Positions 43,103 to 53,898 of a stretch of DNA of 64,000 nucleotides are shown one piece after another. A model generated the notes under the pieces. It saw only the letters and a list, made by a program, of their open reading frames with translations. It was not told the DNA's origin and did not search any database. The DNA is taken from NCBI RefSeq assembly GCF_029852145.1, contig NC_079977.1, positions 4,735,879 to 4,799,878 on the forward strand, written 5' to 3'. Source of the DNA: Microplitis mediator (Eukaryota > Arthropoda > Insecta > Hymenoptera > Braconidae). The position numbers were made by a program, and so were the translations under genes. How positions within the stretch are numbered: position 1 is the first letter of the stretch; the number at the start of each line of letters is the position of its first letter.

Positions 43103-44964
43103 GGTGATCCAAAAAATAACAAACTTTTTTTTTTTTCTTCCAAACAGGTTCAAAAGTTTCATTTAGATAAAAAAAGACGCCTGTGAAAATTAGAGCTCTT
43201 AATATTAACATTAAGAGGTTCCTCATCGCACTTTTCTATTTCCCATAAGAATAACATGGGAAAAAATTTTTTTACGTCTTCTGATTTTTATAAGTAGCTA
43301 ACGATGCGTCATAGGAATAAATGGCAGGCATATTTTTGTAGGGAATTGAATGCTCTACAAAAAAAGATTCTTATCATTTTTTGAGGAATCTATTTGTTCA
43401 AAAGTTATTTGAGGTTGAAGTCGAATTCATATTAAATTTTGAGATTTTCTACTTTTCCGGTGAAACTATCAGACTTATTACAAAATATCATCAGACCTTT
43501 TTTGTAGACAATTTTATTCCCTAAAAGTTATTTCTAATAAAGTTTTTTCGAATTCCGCATTGCTTTCTAGTTATTTTTATTTTAATGTGATGCTCATAAA
43601 AAAATAGTCTTCTGATCGATTTTAAGAGCTTGACATTAAAATAAAAATAACTAGAAAGCAATGCGGAATTCGAAAAAACTTTATTAGAAATAACTTTTAG
43701 GGAATAAAATTGTCTACAAAAAAGGTCTGATGATATTTTGTAATAAGTCTGATAGTTTCACCGGAAAAGTAGAAAATCTCAAAATTTAATATGAATTCGA
43801 CTTCAACCTCAAATAACTTTTGAACAAATAGATTCCTCAAAAAATGATAAGAATCTTTTTTTGTAGAGCATTCAATTCCCTACAAAAATATGCCTGCCAT
43901 TTATTCCTATGACGCATCGTTAGCTACTTATAAAAATCAGAAGACGTAAAAAAAATTTTTCCCATGTTATTCTTATGGGAAATAGAAAAGTGCGATGAGG
44001 AACCTCTTAATGTTAATATTAAGAGCTCTAATTTTCACAGGCGTCTTTTTTTATCTAAATGAAACTTTTGAACCTGTTTGGAAGAAAAAAAAAAAGTTTG
44101 TTATTTTTTGGATCACCCTAATATATATATATATTCTTATATATCCATGTTCTTTACCAAATATACTTATACTTTTTACTAATACTAATTCGAGACATAA
44201 ACTTACATATTTACGTTCTTTACTTTACCCATTCTATGACTTTACTTATTACTTATATTATTTATATTCTATTTTCCTGTATTTGGATACAATCTTTCAG
44301 TTAAATATTCTAGACTATCAGAAATGTATTCTTTTATAGTTATTCTATATTTAATTAATTGATACGATTGACATTATCATTTATCGTGAAACATCATTAT
44401 AGTTATTCTAATGCTATATTTCTATATTTCTATTAATTTATTTATTATACGAGTCACTCTTTATTTAATATGTATATATATTAACAATAGTAGTTGAGTT
44501 CTTGTGATATGGTTTTCATTTATAAGTAACATTTATTTATTAAATATATCTTTTTCTTATTTGTTTATAGAGTATGCATTTGTTTATAACCATATTTACT
44601 GTTAACTATAGAACAAGGGCCTATTCATGATTTTTATGCGTGTGTTTTGTTTAGGTTTTAAGTATCGGGTGACAGGAAACGTTCCAAGACCACTCAACTG
44701 TATTTACATTTCTCTGGATACAAAATAAAGATTTATTTATCTATTTATTTAAAGTTTCTTATAATAAAAATATATAATTTAATAAGTATGTGCCACGACG
44801 ATTTATTATTTAAATTATTGACTAAATAATGATAACACGCAATAAGTGTTGTAAGATATTAATATATAATTTCAAATGAAATTTAAATGCGCGCCTATTT
44901 ATGGATCTCAAGTTCACTAATTAATTAACAGGTGGAGGCACCTGAGGCCACTGAGGACATAACA
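42661..44964. mobile_element. LTR-like TGTTATGTCC...ACA element, copy 3, with palindrome inside
   Basis: Full-length ends TGTTATGTCC and GGACATAACA. The (TA)n tract is invaded by the palindromic element 43101-44119; without it the element is about 1.28 kb, close to copy 1. No matching target duplication (GTCCC versus ACAAC). AATAAA near 44723. Confidence 0.6.
43101..44119. mobile_element. Near-perfect 1.02 kb palindrome (foldback element in a TA microsatellite)
   Basis: AGGGTGATCC...GGATCACCCT. Arms 43101-43588 and 43633-44119 are almost base-identical in inverted orientation around a 44-bp loop. The flanks are TATATATATT / AATATATATA, fitting TA target choice. The arms code on both sides for the same short frame, an expected by-product of the symmetry. 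A diverged relative lies near 26890-27130. A transcript across it would fold into one long hairpin. Confidence 0.8.
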
Positions 44965-45217
44965 ACAACTTTAGCAATTGCAACTTTTGGCTACAAGTTG
45001 CCACCACTTTCTGAGAAAGTTGACGTCAGTATGCAGCCGCAACTGGAATGCAGGTTTCTGAGAAAATGGGATGCAATTTATTGAATTTCGAACTTTTGCC
45101 GCCAACTTTCTCAGAAAGTGTCGATCAACTTTGGAAGTATCAACTTTTGCGGGCAACGTGGTGTCCAGATGCGGCTGTAGTTTCACGTCAGTTTCTCTCC
45201 ACCTTGGCTATCAGGGC
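44965..45217. mobile_element. GTCGACAAC-family element fragment
   Basis: Built on AACTTTGGCTACAAGTTGC and TTTCTGAGAAAGTTG words, ending TTGGCTATCAGGG. The left end may be the CCC preceding the LTR-like copy 3 (42658-42660), which would mean that LTR inserted close to its left terminus. Confidence 0.45.
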
Positions 45218-45555
45218 GTGGTTTCTTTTTTTCATTAATTTTTTTGGCGAATAGAATAAACAGCAAAGGGTTTATTTTTGTGATTTCTAATTCAGGATGG
45301 TTCGCCCTTTAATACAATTCCAATTTTAATAGGTCTTTACAGTAATATATATAAGTTATTTGTTGAAAATACACGGTGTCTTAGCGACCCTAGTGTAATT
45401 TTATTATTTATTTAAAAAACGCAGGGGAGTTGAGCTATTGAGCTATTGATTGTTATTTTCGTAATTGACGGATTTTTTTTTATACAATAGAACAATAGAA
45501 TTCCACTAGCAAATTAGTTTCTACAACGGGTAAGAGTAAAGTCAGTGGACTATCA
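45218..45555. repeat. Spacer module B, inverted copy
   Basis: Reverse complement of module B (CCTTTAATACAATTCCAATTTT, CACGGTGTCTTAGCGACCC, GTCAGTGGACTAT). It is followed directly by standard spacer (CAAGCCCAATTTTCATAAATT). Confidence 0.6.
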
Positions 45556-46292
45556 AGCCCAATTTTCATAAATTTGTATGAGTGAATTTAGCGGATGTGA
45601 GACAATTTGTAACTTTTAAACACATGAATTAAAATTGAAATAATGAAATTTTAAAAAACGCGGGTGCCGATTTTTAAATGATTTGCTGCGCGTTTTTGAA
45701 TTTTGTTCTACTGACACATTATTTGTTAATTTAAAAATTGGAAATTGACAATCGTAAGCTGCATTTACACTCATTAGGTTTTTGGCCCATGAAATAAAAA
45801 GTTACGTTGAGGTGTTTGAGTTTCCTAGGTGGCGTTTGCGCACTTTCCGACTGTAAAAAAAATTTTTGAAACTTTTTTTGGATTTTTGAAAACGTAAGAA
45901 AAAGACGATTCTGAAATTAGCAGACAATTATTAATTTTTGGATTTTTTTCACAACAATTTAATTTAAAAATAAAAAAAAAAATATGCTGATGTAAAAAAT
46001 TAAAAAAATTATAGGTGCAATTGTTGAAATATTTTTTTAATAATTTATTGTTTAAAAAAAAAAAAAAATTATTAGACGTTGGCCAACTTTAGTATCTTTT
46101 TTTTTGTAACTGATTTGTTCTAAACAAGAATCCGATAGTTGTTAATTGTCGAACAACTTCAAAATCACATGTTTGATCTACAAAAATAATTACAAAATTA
46201 ATAAAACAATTCAAATAAACGAGGCAGAAAAAAAAGTAAAATCAATTAAAAGTAAATAATTAATAATTTATTATTACATACATATTTCGCAA
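45556..46292. repeat. Array spacer
   Basis: Standard uninterrupted spacer (GCGGATGTGAGACAATTTG, ACGCGGGTGCCG, GCATTTACACTCATTAGG) into the 3' flank of the gene at 46293. No gene. Confidence 0.6.
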
Positions 46293-47621
46293 TTAATTAT
46301 CTTGTTGGAACATGCGTAAAAAATGTTTTAAATCATTATTATCTAAACATTTAAATACATCATCGACGGCATCAATCAACAATTTAGACGCAACGGGGAA
46401 AAGATTATGAAAAAGTTGAGTACTTTTTTCCAATAAATTTTTCCTTGGTAATCCTTTCGAAAAGCGAAGTTTCATACCCGATCCATAAACTGGAAATCGA
46501 CGTGAAACTTCATCCGAAAATATGAACGTCTGAAGAGCTCTATTCTTTGCACACCCTGCTAAAAAATTACTATTTTTGCTTAAAATATTATGAAATGAAA
46601 TCCCCGAGTTTGGTATTTTTTCTATCATTGCTCTCGACACTTCTTGCTCACATATTTTTTTATAATCATCAAACTGTTTGTGTTTAATGAGAGAAGACAA
46701 TAACGTAGTATTGTTATTAGATAGTGGTGCATTCTGACTTCTTAACTTTACAATCTGTTTAATAATGCGTTTTATGTTTTCCGAATTATCGTCATCTGCA
46801 ATACTATCATCACCAGAAAGAAGAGCGTGAATACTAAAGTCCCAACGTGAAGGACATTGACGAATATCGAGACTATTTATGTCTGCATCATTATCTAGGA
46901 GAATATCCAATTTACTTTTATTCTGTGGATTGACAGATAAAGGGATTCCAAAAATATGAGACCTTAGATGAATTGAGTGATACGAATCCTTTAGAACCAA
47001 ATAAACTGGAGTCTCCCCATATTGATTTTCAGCATTAATGTCTGCTCCATAATCTATCAATAATTGCAAAATATTTATGTTGCGGGCCATCACTGCGTGA
47101 TGGATTGGAGTTGATCTGTCGACGTCACATTCATTGACATCCATACCAATTTCTAATAATAATGAGACCATTGCGAACTTGTCATACTTGACAGCCATAT
47201 GCAGTAATGACTGATCATATTTTTTTCCAAAATTTTTGTGCTTAACAATAAGTTCTGCGATCTCAATATTGTTGTGCTCGACTGCAAACTTCATTGGTGA
47301 TTTATTGTTATGAATATTGTTATCACTTATTTTAGCCCCGTGTTCCAGAAGCATTTTGAAAATTCTCGTGTTGTTGTTTTTGGCGGCTATCTGAAGAGGT
47401 GACAGAACATCACGATTGCTGTTAACTTTTGCATTTTTCCGCAATAAATACGCCACCATTTCTACTTGATCTTTTTCAACGGCAACAGAAAGTAGTTGAT
47501 GTCCATTATCCAACAATGGATAGAATGATAAACCAAATTTGTCTGCTATTTCTCTTACTCTTTGCGTATCTCCTTTATTGATTGAATTCATCATGTCTAA
47601 ATATCTTACCCAGTGTTCCAT
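46293..47621 (-). CDS. Ankyrin-repeat protein with C-terminal PRANC/F-box-like domain (group III)
   Basis: 442 codons, intact; starts M-E-H-W-V-R-Y. Five ankyrin repeats at residues about 40-200; a distinctive hinge near residues 265-290 (W-D-F-S-I-H-A-L-L-S-G-D-D-S) is unlike every other copy, with an acidic stretch D-D-D-N before S-E-N-I-K-R. The tail has D-E-V-S-R-R-F-P-V-Y-G-S-G-M-K and ends M-F-Q-Q-D-N. A unique isoleucine (L-L-I-D-A-V-D-D-V-F) replaces the serine of the final core. Poly(A) signal at 46267-46272. Most isolated of the intact copies by surrounding insertions. Confidence 0.8.
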   Translation of the reverse strand: MEHWVRYLDMMNSINKGDTQRVREIADKFGLSFYPLLDNGHQLLSVAVEKDQVEMVAYLLRKNAKVNSNRDVLSPLQIAAKNNNTRIFKMLLEHGAKISDNNIHNNKSPMKFAVEHNNIEIAELIVKHKNFGKKYDQSLLHMAVKYDKFAMVSLLLEIGMDVNECDVDRSTPIHHAVMARNINILQLLIDYGADINAENQYGETPVYLVLKDSYHSIHLRSHIFGIPLSVNPQNKSKLDILLDNDADINSLDIRQCPSRWDFSIHALLSGDDSIADDDNSENIKRIIKQIVKLRSQNAPLSNNNTTLLSSLIKHKQFDDYKKICEQEVSRAMIEKIPNSGISFHNILSKNSNFLAGCAKNRALQTFIFSDEVSRRFPVYGSGMKLRFSKGLPRKNLLEKSTQLFHNLFPVASKLLIDAVDDVFKCLDNNDLKHFLRMFQQDN

Positions 47622-48021
47622 GATTAATTTATTTGTATTTAACTGCCCGACACTTGATTATTTATTATTGAAAACTCCGAGTAACTTACGACTATTGTCA
47701 ACTAACCTACAAGTACTTGTAATTTTAACCAGCGTGACTTGTAATAAAATGGAGTGAAGACAGAATATTTAAGCCCAATTTTCACAAATTTTGATGAGTG
47801 ACTGTAGCGGATGTGAGACGATTTGTAACTTTTAAACACATGAATTAAAATTGAAATAATGAAATTTTATAAAACGCGGGTGCCGATTTTTAAATGATCT
47901 GCTGCGCGTTTTTGAATTTTGTTCTACTGACACATTATTTGTTAATTTAAAAATTGGAAATTGAAAATCGTAAGCTGCATTTACACCCATTCGGTTTTTG
48001 GCCCATGAAATAGAAAGTTAC
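47622..48021. repeat. 5' block and array spacer interrupted at 48030
   Basis: 5' block, then standard spacer to GAAAGTTACGTTGGGGT, where the 2.75 kb element is inserted; the spacer resumes at 50779. Confidence 0.6.
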
Positions 48022-48657
48022 GTTGGGGTCATGGAGAATAGAGCCCCAAGTGGCCAGCTCAGCTTTTTGTTGGCTTTTAGTTATCTATTCCAAGTCAACT
48101 TTTTGCTATTTCTAAATGTTATCAAAATGGTAACAAAAAGTACTTTTGAAAAAGATAACTTTTAAAAGTTGTCTTAAAGTTAACATAAAAATGTTAACAA
48201 AATATAATATGAAAATGTTAGCAAAATGTTACCATAAAATGTAGTTATAAATGGTGACTTTTTAGAGATAAATAAAAGTTACCAATTTAATGTTGATAAT
48301 TTATCATCGCTAAAATGTTACATATATGTTGACTTTTTAGTATTATTCAAAAGATAGCATTTTATTGTTAACATTTTACTAACAATTTTGGGTTAACATT
48401 TTGCTAATATTATAGTATTTCATTTTGTTATCAATTTGTTGACATTTAGATGTTTTCAACCACAAAAAAGGCGGTAAACGCTGTACAAGCCGCCATTTCG
48501 GATATATATATATATATAAACGCTCGAGTGTGATGTGAACAACATAACCTAATATTATTTTGTCTTTTAATTACTGTGAAATAATTTATAATATAATTTA
48601 TAGCTATTGATTAACAATACTCAACGGTTCATAAAAGGTAAAATTTTATATATAAGT

Positions 48658-49870
48658 ATGGAAAATTTTCGACAGCGGATACGAAAACCGCTTGATTTGC
48701 TTGGACCACGACAACTAAAACGACGTACGCAACAAATACTTGCACTGGAATATTTGTTATGTAACTTAAATAATAATAATAATAATAACACTAACATTAA
48801 TATTTACAACAATAACAATAACGACAATGACCATGACGACGATAACAGTAGCCGCGATTCAGACGTTTCAGATGATCCTAGCCGTTTTTCAGGAGCTGTC
48901 GATCAAGCTAATGATGAGCCTTTGCCATTGATTGATGGGCTTAACTTTTTTGATCAACCAGTAACCCGATCAGAGTATTAGTTACTTAATTTCCATGTAA
49001 ACAATCAAGTTGCTAGTGGTGATAATGATTCGATTCTTACTGAGTTCATAAAAGAGTGGCATGTTAAAAATAAAATCACACGTGAAGCGACTGACGAACT
49101 TTTACGCAAACTTCAATCATAGTCTCAAGAACAATGTTTCTATGCAAAATGAATTTGTAAGTACTAATTAGCTGTTGATATTTCATAATTTTTGAATAAC
49201 TATCATAAAAATATTACAGAAAGACATGATACGGAAAGCTGGTGGTCGCAATGTACAAAAAGCCACTCGTTTTGCATTGGAATCATTCATTTCTGATGAG
49301 TTAGCAAAACAAGTGACATGGTCCGGATTACACAGTGAGATTAAAATCTCAGCATGTTTCTTCGTAGAAATTATTAGTGGTAATAGAGCGATAAATAATA
49401 TTGTAAGATTAACTATCCTGCTTAAAAAATCCGATAGATTCTCATAGCTGTAAGTATAAGGCCCTATACTTAACTATAGCACTTCTCATAGAACAAATTT
49501 ATTCTTATAAAATCTCTCTAGGAATTCATGAGAATCTATTGGATTCTATGAGATTTTTTAAGCAGGGTATCTACTCTTCAAGTTCTAGCAATAACTTGCT
49601 TTTTGAAGCCTTTGATTGATCTTTCTACTGTCAAAGTAAAATAATTTACAACCAAACAAGCTATAAATAAATGCTGTATTTAAATTATTATGTTCATTAA
49701 TTTTTCTTCGTTTTTTTTCTTTTTTAGAAATTTTATTAAGCACTTTGAACGTTACAAAACCTGATGTTGAACATCAAATGAAAGCCTGGTTTCAACGCGG
49801 TAGTGACCGAGCCAATAAGAATACCGATCCTACAAATGGTTCTGTCAAAAAGCAAAAAGTTGCCAAATAA
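48658..49870 (+). pseudogene. Decayed multi-exon gene with C-terminal DUF4806-like domain
   Basis: Exon 1 from ATG 48658 encodes a basic R-x-L-K-R-R-T-Q-Q segment and an Asn/Asp-rich low-complexity stretch. An in-frame TAG (48979-48981) precedes still-readable codons (E-F-I-K-E-W-H-V-K-N). Intron about 49152-49219 (GTAAGT...TTACAG). Exon 2, 49220-49379, holds I-R-K-A-G-G-R-N-V-Q-K-A-T and V-T-W-S-G. Intron 49380-49727 contains a MITE. Exon 3, 49728-49870, gives M-K-A-W-F-Q-R-G-S-D-R and a stop. G-G-x-x-(12)-W-x-G and a final W-(F/L)-Q-R-x-x-D-R fit DUF4806. Exon joins are my inference. It may be TE-borne or captured. Confidence 0.5.
49416..49567. mobile_element. Short CCCT-type MITE in an intron (ATGAGA motif family)
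   Basis: 152 bp. (T)CCTGCTTAAAAAATC and GATTTTTTAAGCAGGG ends, TA on both sides (49414-49415, 49568-49569). The body uses TTCTCATAG / ATGAGAATC words like the 12254-14108 foldback. Confidence 0.6.
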
Positions 49871-50189
49871 TTTGTAGTTACGATCTTTATATTTACAAGT
49901 TGTTTTCAAAAAACTTTTTTTTAATAGTATAAAGAGTTTTCTGTTCTCTAAGCCTAAATTAATGATCTCAAAACATAAAAGTAAGCTTATCAGATAAAAA
50001 TAAAACTATAAGTTAGTGTCACCAGTGCGCTAGTCACAACAACTAGTCTTGATATTAAGCTCACAATTATTATTACTATTATTGTTATTAATATAAAACC
50101 TATGAATGTTGTAAAGGAATTGTTAATAAATTTAAGCATTCCAATTATAAAAAATTGTATATTTGTCACAATAAACTGCGAGTGATTAC

Positions 50190-50348
50190 AATTTACAAAT
50201 AAATATAAACACAATTCTAAAAATATTCTATCATGAAATGAAATATTTATTTTTTCTTGTTTAATATATGTATATAAACAAGAAAAAATAAATATTTCAT
50301 TTCATGATAGAATATTTTTAGAATTTATGTTTGTTTATTTGTAAATTT
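50190..50348. repeat. Inverted repeat, about 72-bp arms
   Basis: Arms around a loop TATATGTATA, with long perfect core (TTCTAAAAATATTCTATC ... GATAGAATATTTTTAGAA). Lies downstream of the DUF4806-like gene inside its host element, so could act as a transcript-end hairpin or be a tiny separate foldback. Confidence 0.7.
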
Positions 50349-50786
50349 TCAAATTTCCCGCGGTTTATACTACCCCTAACCTCTAATGATCCTTAAAATT
50401 GTTAACATTAAATCAACTAAAATAAGACTGATTTGTTAAATTAAAGTCAACTTTTTTCCATCAACTTGTTACCAATAAAAAGTTAACAATTTGTTATGTT
50501 TTTGGTAACCAAAAACACATTGTGATTTGTTAACAAAAAGTTGAAAAATGTCAACATTAAGTTATGAAAATGTCAATAAATAGTTAACAATTTGTTACCA
50601 AAAAGTTATCTTTTTGAGACAGAAAAAAGTTAACATTTTGCTGGACATTAGTAGTGATATTTGTTGATAAAAATTTGCCTTTTTACATCTCAATATAAAT
50701 GTTAACATTTTTTTTGTTAACTTTTTCGATACGAAAAAGTTAACATTTGGCCACTTGGGAGACTCTCTATTCTCCATGGTTGGGGT

Positions 50787-51255
50787 GTTTGAGTTTCCTA
50801 GGTGGCGCTTGCGCACTTTCCGACTGTAAAAAAAATTTTTGAAACTTTTTTTGGATTTTTGAAAATGTAAGAAAAAGACGATTATGAAATTAACAGACAA
50901 TTATGAATTTTTTGATTTTTTCACAACAATTTAATTTAAAAATAAGAAAAAAAAATATGCTGATGTGAAAAATTAAAAAAATTATAGATGCAATTTTTGA
51001 AATATTTTTTTAATAATTTATTGTTTAAAAAAAAAAAAAAAAAAATTAGACGTTGGCCAACTTTAGTATCTTTTTCTTTTGTAACTGATTTGTTCTAAAC
51101 AAGAATCCAATAGTTTTTAATTGTCTACTAACTTCAAAATCACATGTTTGATCTGTAAATATAATTATAAAACTAATAAAACAATTCAAATAAACAAGGC
51201 AGAAAAAAAAGTAAATAATTAATCGTTTATTACAGCATATATACATAATTTACAA
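50787..51255. repeat. Array spacer, 3' half
   Basis: Spacer resumes after GTTGGGGT and reaches the 3' flank of the broken gene at 51256. No gene. Confidence 0.55.
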
Positions 51256-51668
51256 TTAATTATCTTGTTGGAACATGCGCAAAAAATGTCTCAACTCCTT
51301 ATTATCTAAACATTCAAATACATCATCGACACAATCAGACAACAATTTAGACGCAACGGGAAAAAAATTACAAAAAGAGTACTTTTTTCCAATAAATCTT
51401 TTCTTAATACTCTTTTCGAAAAGCGAAGTTTTATACCCGATCCATAAACTGGAAATCGACGTGAAACTTCATCCAAAAATATGAACGTCTGAAGAGCTCT
51501 ATTTTTTGCACACGCAGCTAAAAAATTACTATTTTTGCTTAAAATATTATGAAATGAAATCCCTGAGTTTGGTATTTTTTCCATCATTGCCCCGACATTT
51601 CTTGCTCACATATTTTTTTATAATCATCAAACCGTTTGAGTTTAAAGAGACAAGACAAGAACATATTA
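51256..51668 (-). pseudogene. 3' fragment of an ankyrin-PRANC gene, truncated and frameshifted
   Basis: From the L-F-K-R-F-D-D-Y-K-K region through M-M-E-K-I-P-N-S-G-I-S-F to the final Q-Q-D-N stop (TAA 51256-51258). A small deletion near 51375-51385 shifts the frame before the F-P-V-A core, so the F-box-like end is out of frame. A second change lies in the R-A-M codons near 51590. At 51669 homology stops and a GTCGACAAC-family fragment begins, and no 5' part was found beyond the BEL element. Confidence 0.75.
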
Positions 51669-51788
51669 TTAGTTTCTGAGCAACTTGTTGGCTACAATTA
51701 TCGGCAACAGTTATACGAGCTGAAAGTTGTCGACAAGTTGCTCGGAAAGTTGCCGTCAACTTATGGAAATGCTAACTTTTGCGGCCAG
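51669..51788. mobile_element. GTCGACAAC-family fragment, left side of the BEL insertion site
   Basis: GTTTCTGAGCAACTTG and AAGTTGTCGACAAGTTG words, ending TTTTGCGGCCAG, where GCCAG (51784-51788) is the left half of the BEL target duplication. The sequence resumes after the BEL element at 58826 (CTTTGGCTTTCAGGG). Confidence 0.6.
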
Positions 51789-53542
51789 TGTTTGTGGGAA
51801 AATGTTCCCTTTCTTTTTATTTTTATTATATATTTAAATCTAAATTTAACTGTAAATTAATTAAAATTAGTAATTGGAATTTGATTAATTTATTATAATG
51901 ATAGGTAGGATGTGAAAGGTATCGTTTAATAAAACTCGTGGTTTGGGTGTATCAAAATCGAAGAATATATTTTGACCCAAAAAATAGGGAAAGCGCTACG
52001 GCATAAAACCCTTTGAAGAAGTACAATGAAAGATTGAGAATGTTAAGATAATGAGAATGAGGGTAACTCGTTGAACAATTGATACAAAATGAAATGTAGA
52101 GATGTGTGTGTATGTGTATATGTCAATGTGTACTGGGATGATAGAGAGTCTACTGTGGGACAGTTAAATAGTACTTGGTACTAATGCGATGGTAAGAGTC
52201 CACTGTGGGACAGTTAAATAGTACTTGGTACTAGTGCGATGTTAAAGGGTCCACTGTGGGACAGTAAAATAGTACTTGGTACTAATGCGAGCGAATGAGT
52301 GAAAGCTTTCAGTCGATAACGATTGCGTCGTTAAATGTTTGTGTTATGAGATGCGTCGCGACGATGTTACCGATTGATCAGATCGGCGGTACGAATTGAG
52401 AAGTCAAAATTGTAGTGGGATATTCCAATGACAATATTATGACGCTAAATTATTATTATAATTGTTCTTATGATTTGTAACAGATTGTTATTTAACTGCA
52501 GTTAATTAAATTCTCATCAATTGGATTGATGGCTGTGGTTAATTAAATTCTCATCAATTGGATTGATGGCTGTGGTTAATTAAATTCTCATCAATTGGAT
52601 TGATGGCTGTGGTTAATTAAATTCTCATCAATTGGATTGATGGCTGTGGTTAGCACGCGGCTATGGTACGAATGAAGTTGTATATGGTATTGTATGACAA
52701 CGGCCAAATGCGTTGATGATAATTAAAGCGCGAACAAATTCAATTTTTGGTTTTATTTGTTATATGATTATCACGTATATATGATAATTATTAATGTGTA
52801 ATTATTGCAGGGTAATTAAACTGTACCCGAACAGATCGATGAATTGACGGAATTTAATGTGAGATAATAGTTATTAACTATTCGATATTATTTGAGTCGA
52901 TTATTATTTAATATTAATATGAATATTAATATTAAATAACGAATTCAATCTTACCGAATAATTAATAGTAACACAAATAAATATTCGATGTTTGATGGGT
53001 GAGACCCACGCGCAACAAGTCCCGGCTTGTTTCTACTACGACGTAATAAAACACCCGGTCTTTATGCAATTCCCGAAATATTAGTGAAACTCAACGAAAT
53101 AATTAGCAAAACTGATTAAACCGTATTAATTAATACTTATCTTGGCACGATGGCACGAAATCGTAATTGATAATCAAATAATTAATAATTATTATTAATT
53201 TTAATATTGGCTTGGCAATGTAGCGAAAAGAACGTTCACAGTAAGTGTGGACAGCGTGAAGACTTGTGGTCAACTGACGAAAAGACGCGGTAACGCCGGG
53301 TCGTCGTTTCGACGGAACGGAAAAATTCAGACACCCAAACGACAGAGATATACTGAAGGCGTGAGTGCAACGAAGATGCACCGAGAAACCGACGCTAGGT
53401 TTAGCGCGCGCGTTCGCGGTGCGATCCGAGTTGGCGACGAGATAGAGTTTAGCACCGCTAGATGGAGACTGATTTGAATATTTAAATTTTGAATATTATT
53501 ACGATGACAATTCATTTTAGGACTTCCGTTCTCGACGGAACA
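51789..53542 (-). repeat. BEL/Pao 3' LTR (left)
   Basis: 1754 bp, TGTTTGTGGGAAAATG to CTCGACGGAACA as printed. Same internal tandem blocks as the solo LTR (about 52500-52650 and about 52150-52290, inverted). Small ORFs inside are shared by all three LTR copies and look non-coding. Confidence 0.85.
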
Positions 53543-53685
53543 TGCTCCCGCCCGCGAGATGCGAATGTAATGAGTGTGAGTAGTGTAAATAGTGTATGAG
53601 TGTAAGTAGTGTATGAGTGTTTACAATATGTTATAATTTCAAATAATTTATGGCAATTATTATTAAGTAGTTCAAGTATCGGGTA

Positions 53686-53898
53686 TTAATGAACAGAATC
53701 TCCGAGTGTTTCATGTGTAAATTCCTCGTGATGTTTGACCCCGACGACTCGTATGACACCGTCGCCTCCCGGATGCACCTCAGTGATGGCTCCATTTTTT
53801 ACGTTTGCATTCCATGTAGATACTCGAGTTGTCAGCACTTCCAGACGTTCTGGATAACCTTGGTGAGAAATCTCCAAGTAGAGGGTTATCTGGTACAA
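53686..53898 (-). pseudogene. Integrase C-terminal remnant of BEL/Pao pol
   Basis: About 70 codons containing G-A-I-T-E-V-H-P-G-G-D-G-V-I-R-V-V-G-V-K, which matches the end of BEL/Pao polyproteins (the DUF5641-type segment after the integrase core, typically G-x-x-x-x-x-x-P-G-x-D-G-x-x-R-V-V-x-V). It sits just before the 3' LTR where the end of pol belongs. No catalytic part remains. Confidence 0.65.

Larger units (their letters stand above)
48030..50778 (+). mobile_element. TIR element with 8-bp target duplication carrying a DUF4806-like gene
   Basis: Starts CATGGAGAATAGAG and ends CTCTATTCTCCATG (14-bp perfect inverted repeat, continuing after a small gap as CCCAAGTGGCCA). Both sides carry GTTGGGGT (48022-48029, 50779-50786), and removal restores the spacer. 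8-bp duplications occur in the hAT and P superfamilies among others; the CATG start is more P-like, but no transposase catalytic domain is visible. Subterminal regions are packed with GTTAACA(A/T)TTTG words in both orientations. TATATAAACGCTCGAG near 48508 may be a promoter. Confidence 0.75.

Noticed and set aside
43035..44339. Two ORFs with the same M-R-N-L-L-M-L-I-L-R start on opposite strands
   Set aside because: They are mirror images produced by the palindrome and run into the TA microsatellite or LTR-like sequence; no codon-level support.
50595..50900. Minus-strand ORF across the right end of the DUF4806 element
   Set aside because: It spans the element terminus and array spacer, so it is a junction artefact without homology to any frame in other units.
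53130..53477. Overlapping ORFs on both strands (also 37562-37909 and 58408-58755)
   Set aside because: They lie inside the three BEL LTR copies, are conserved only because the LTRs are near-identical, and have no family resemblance.
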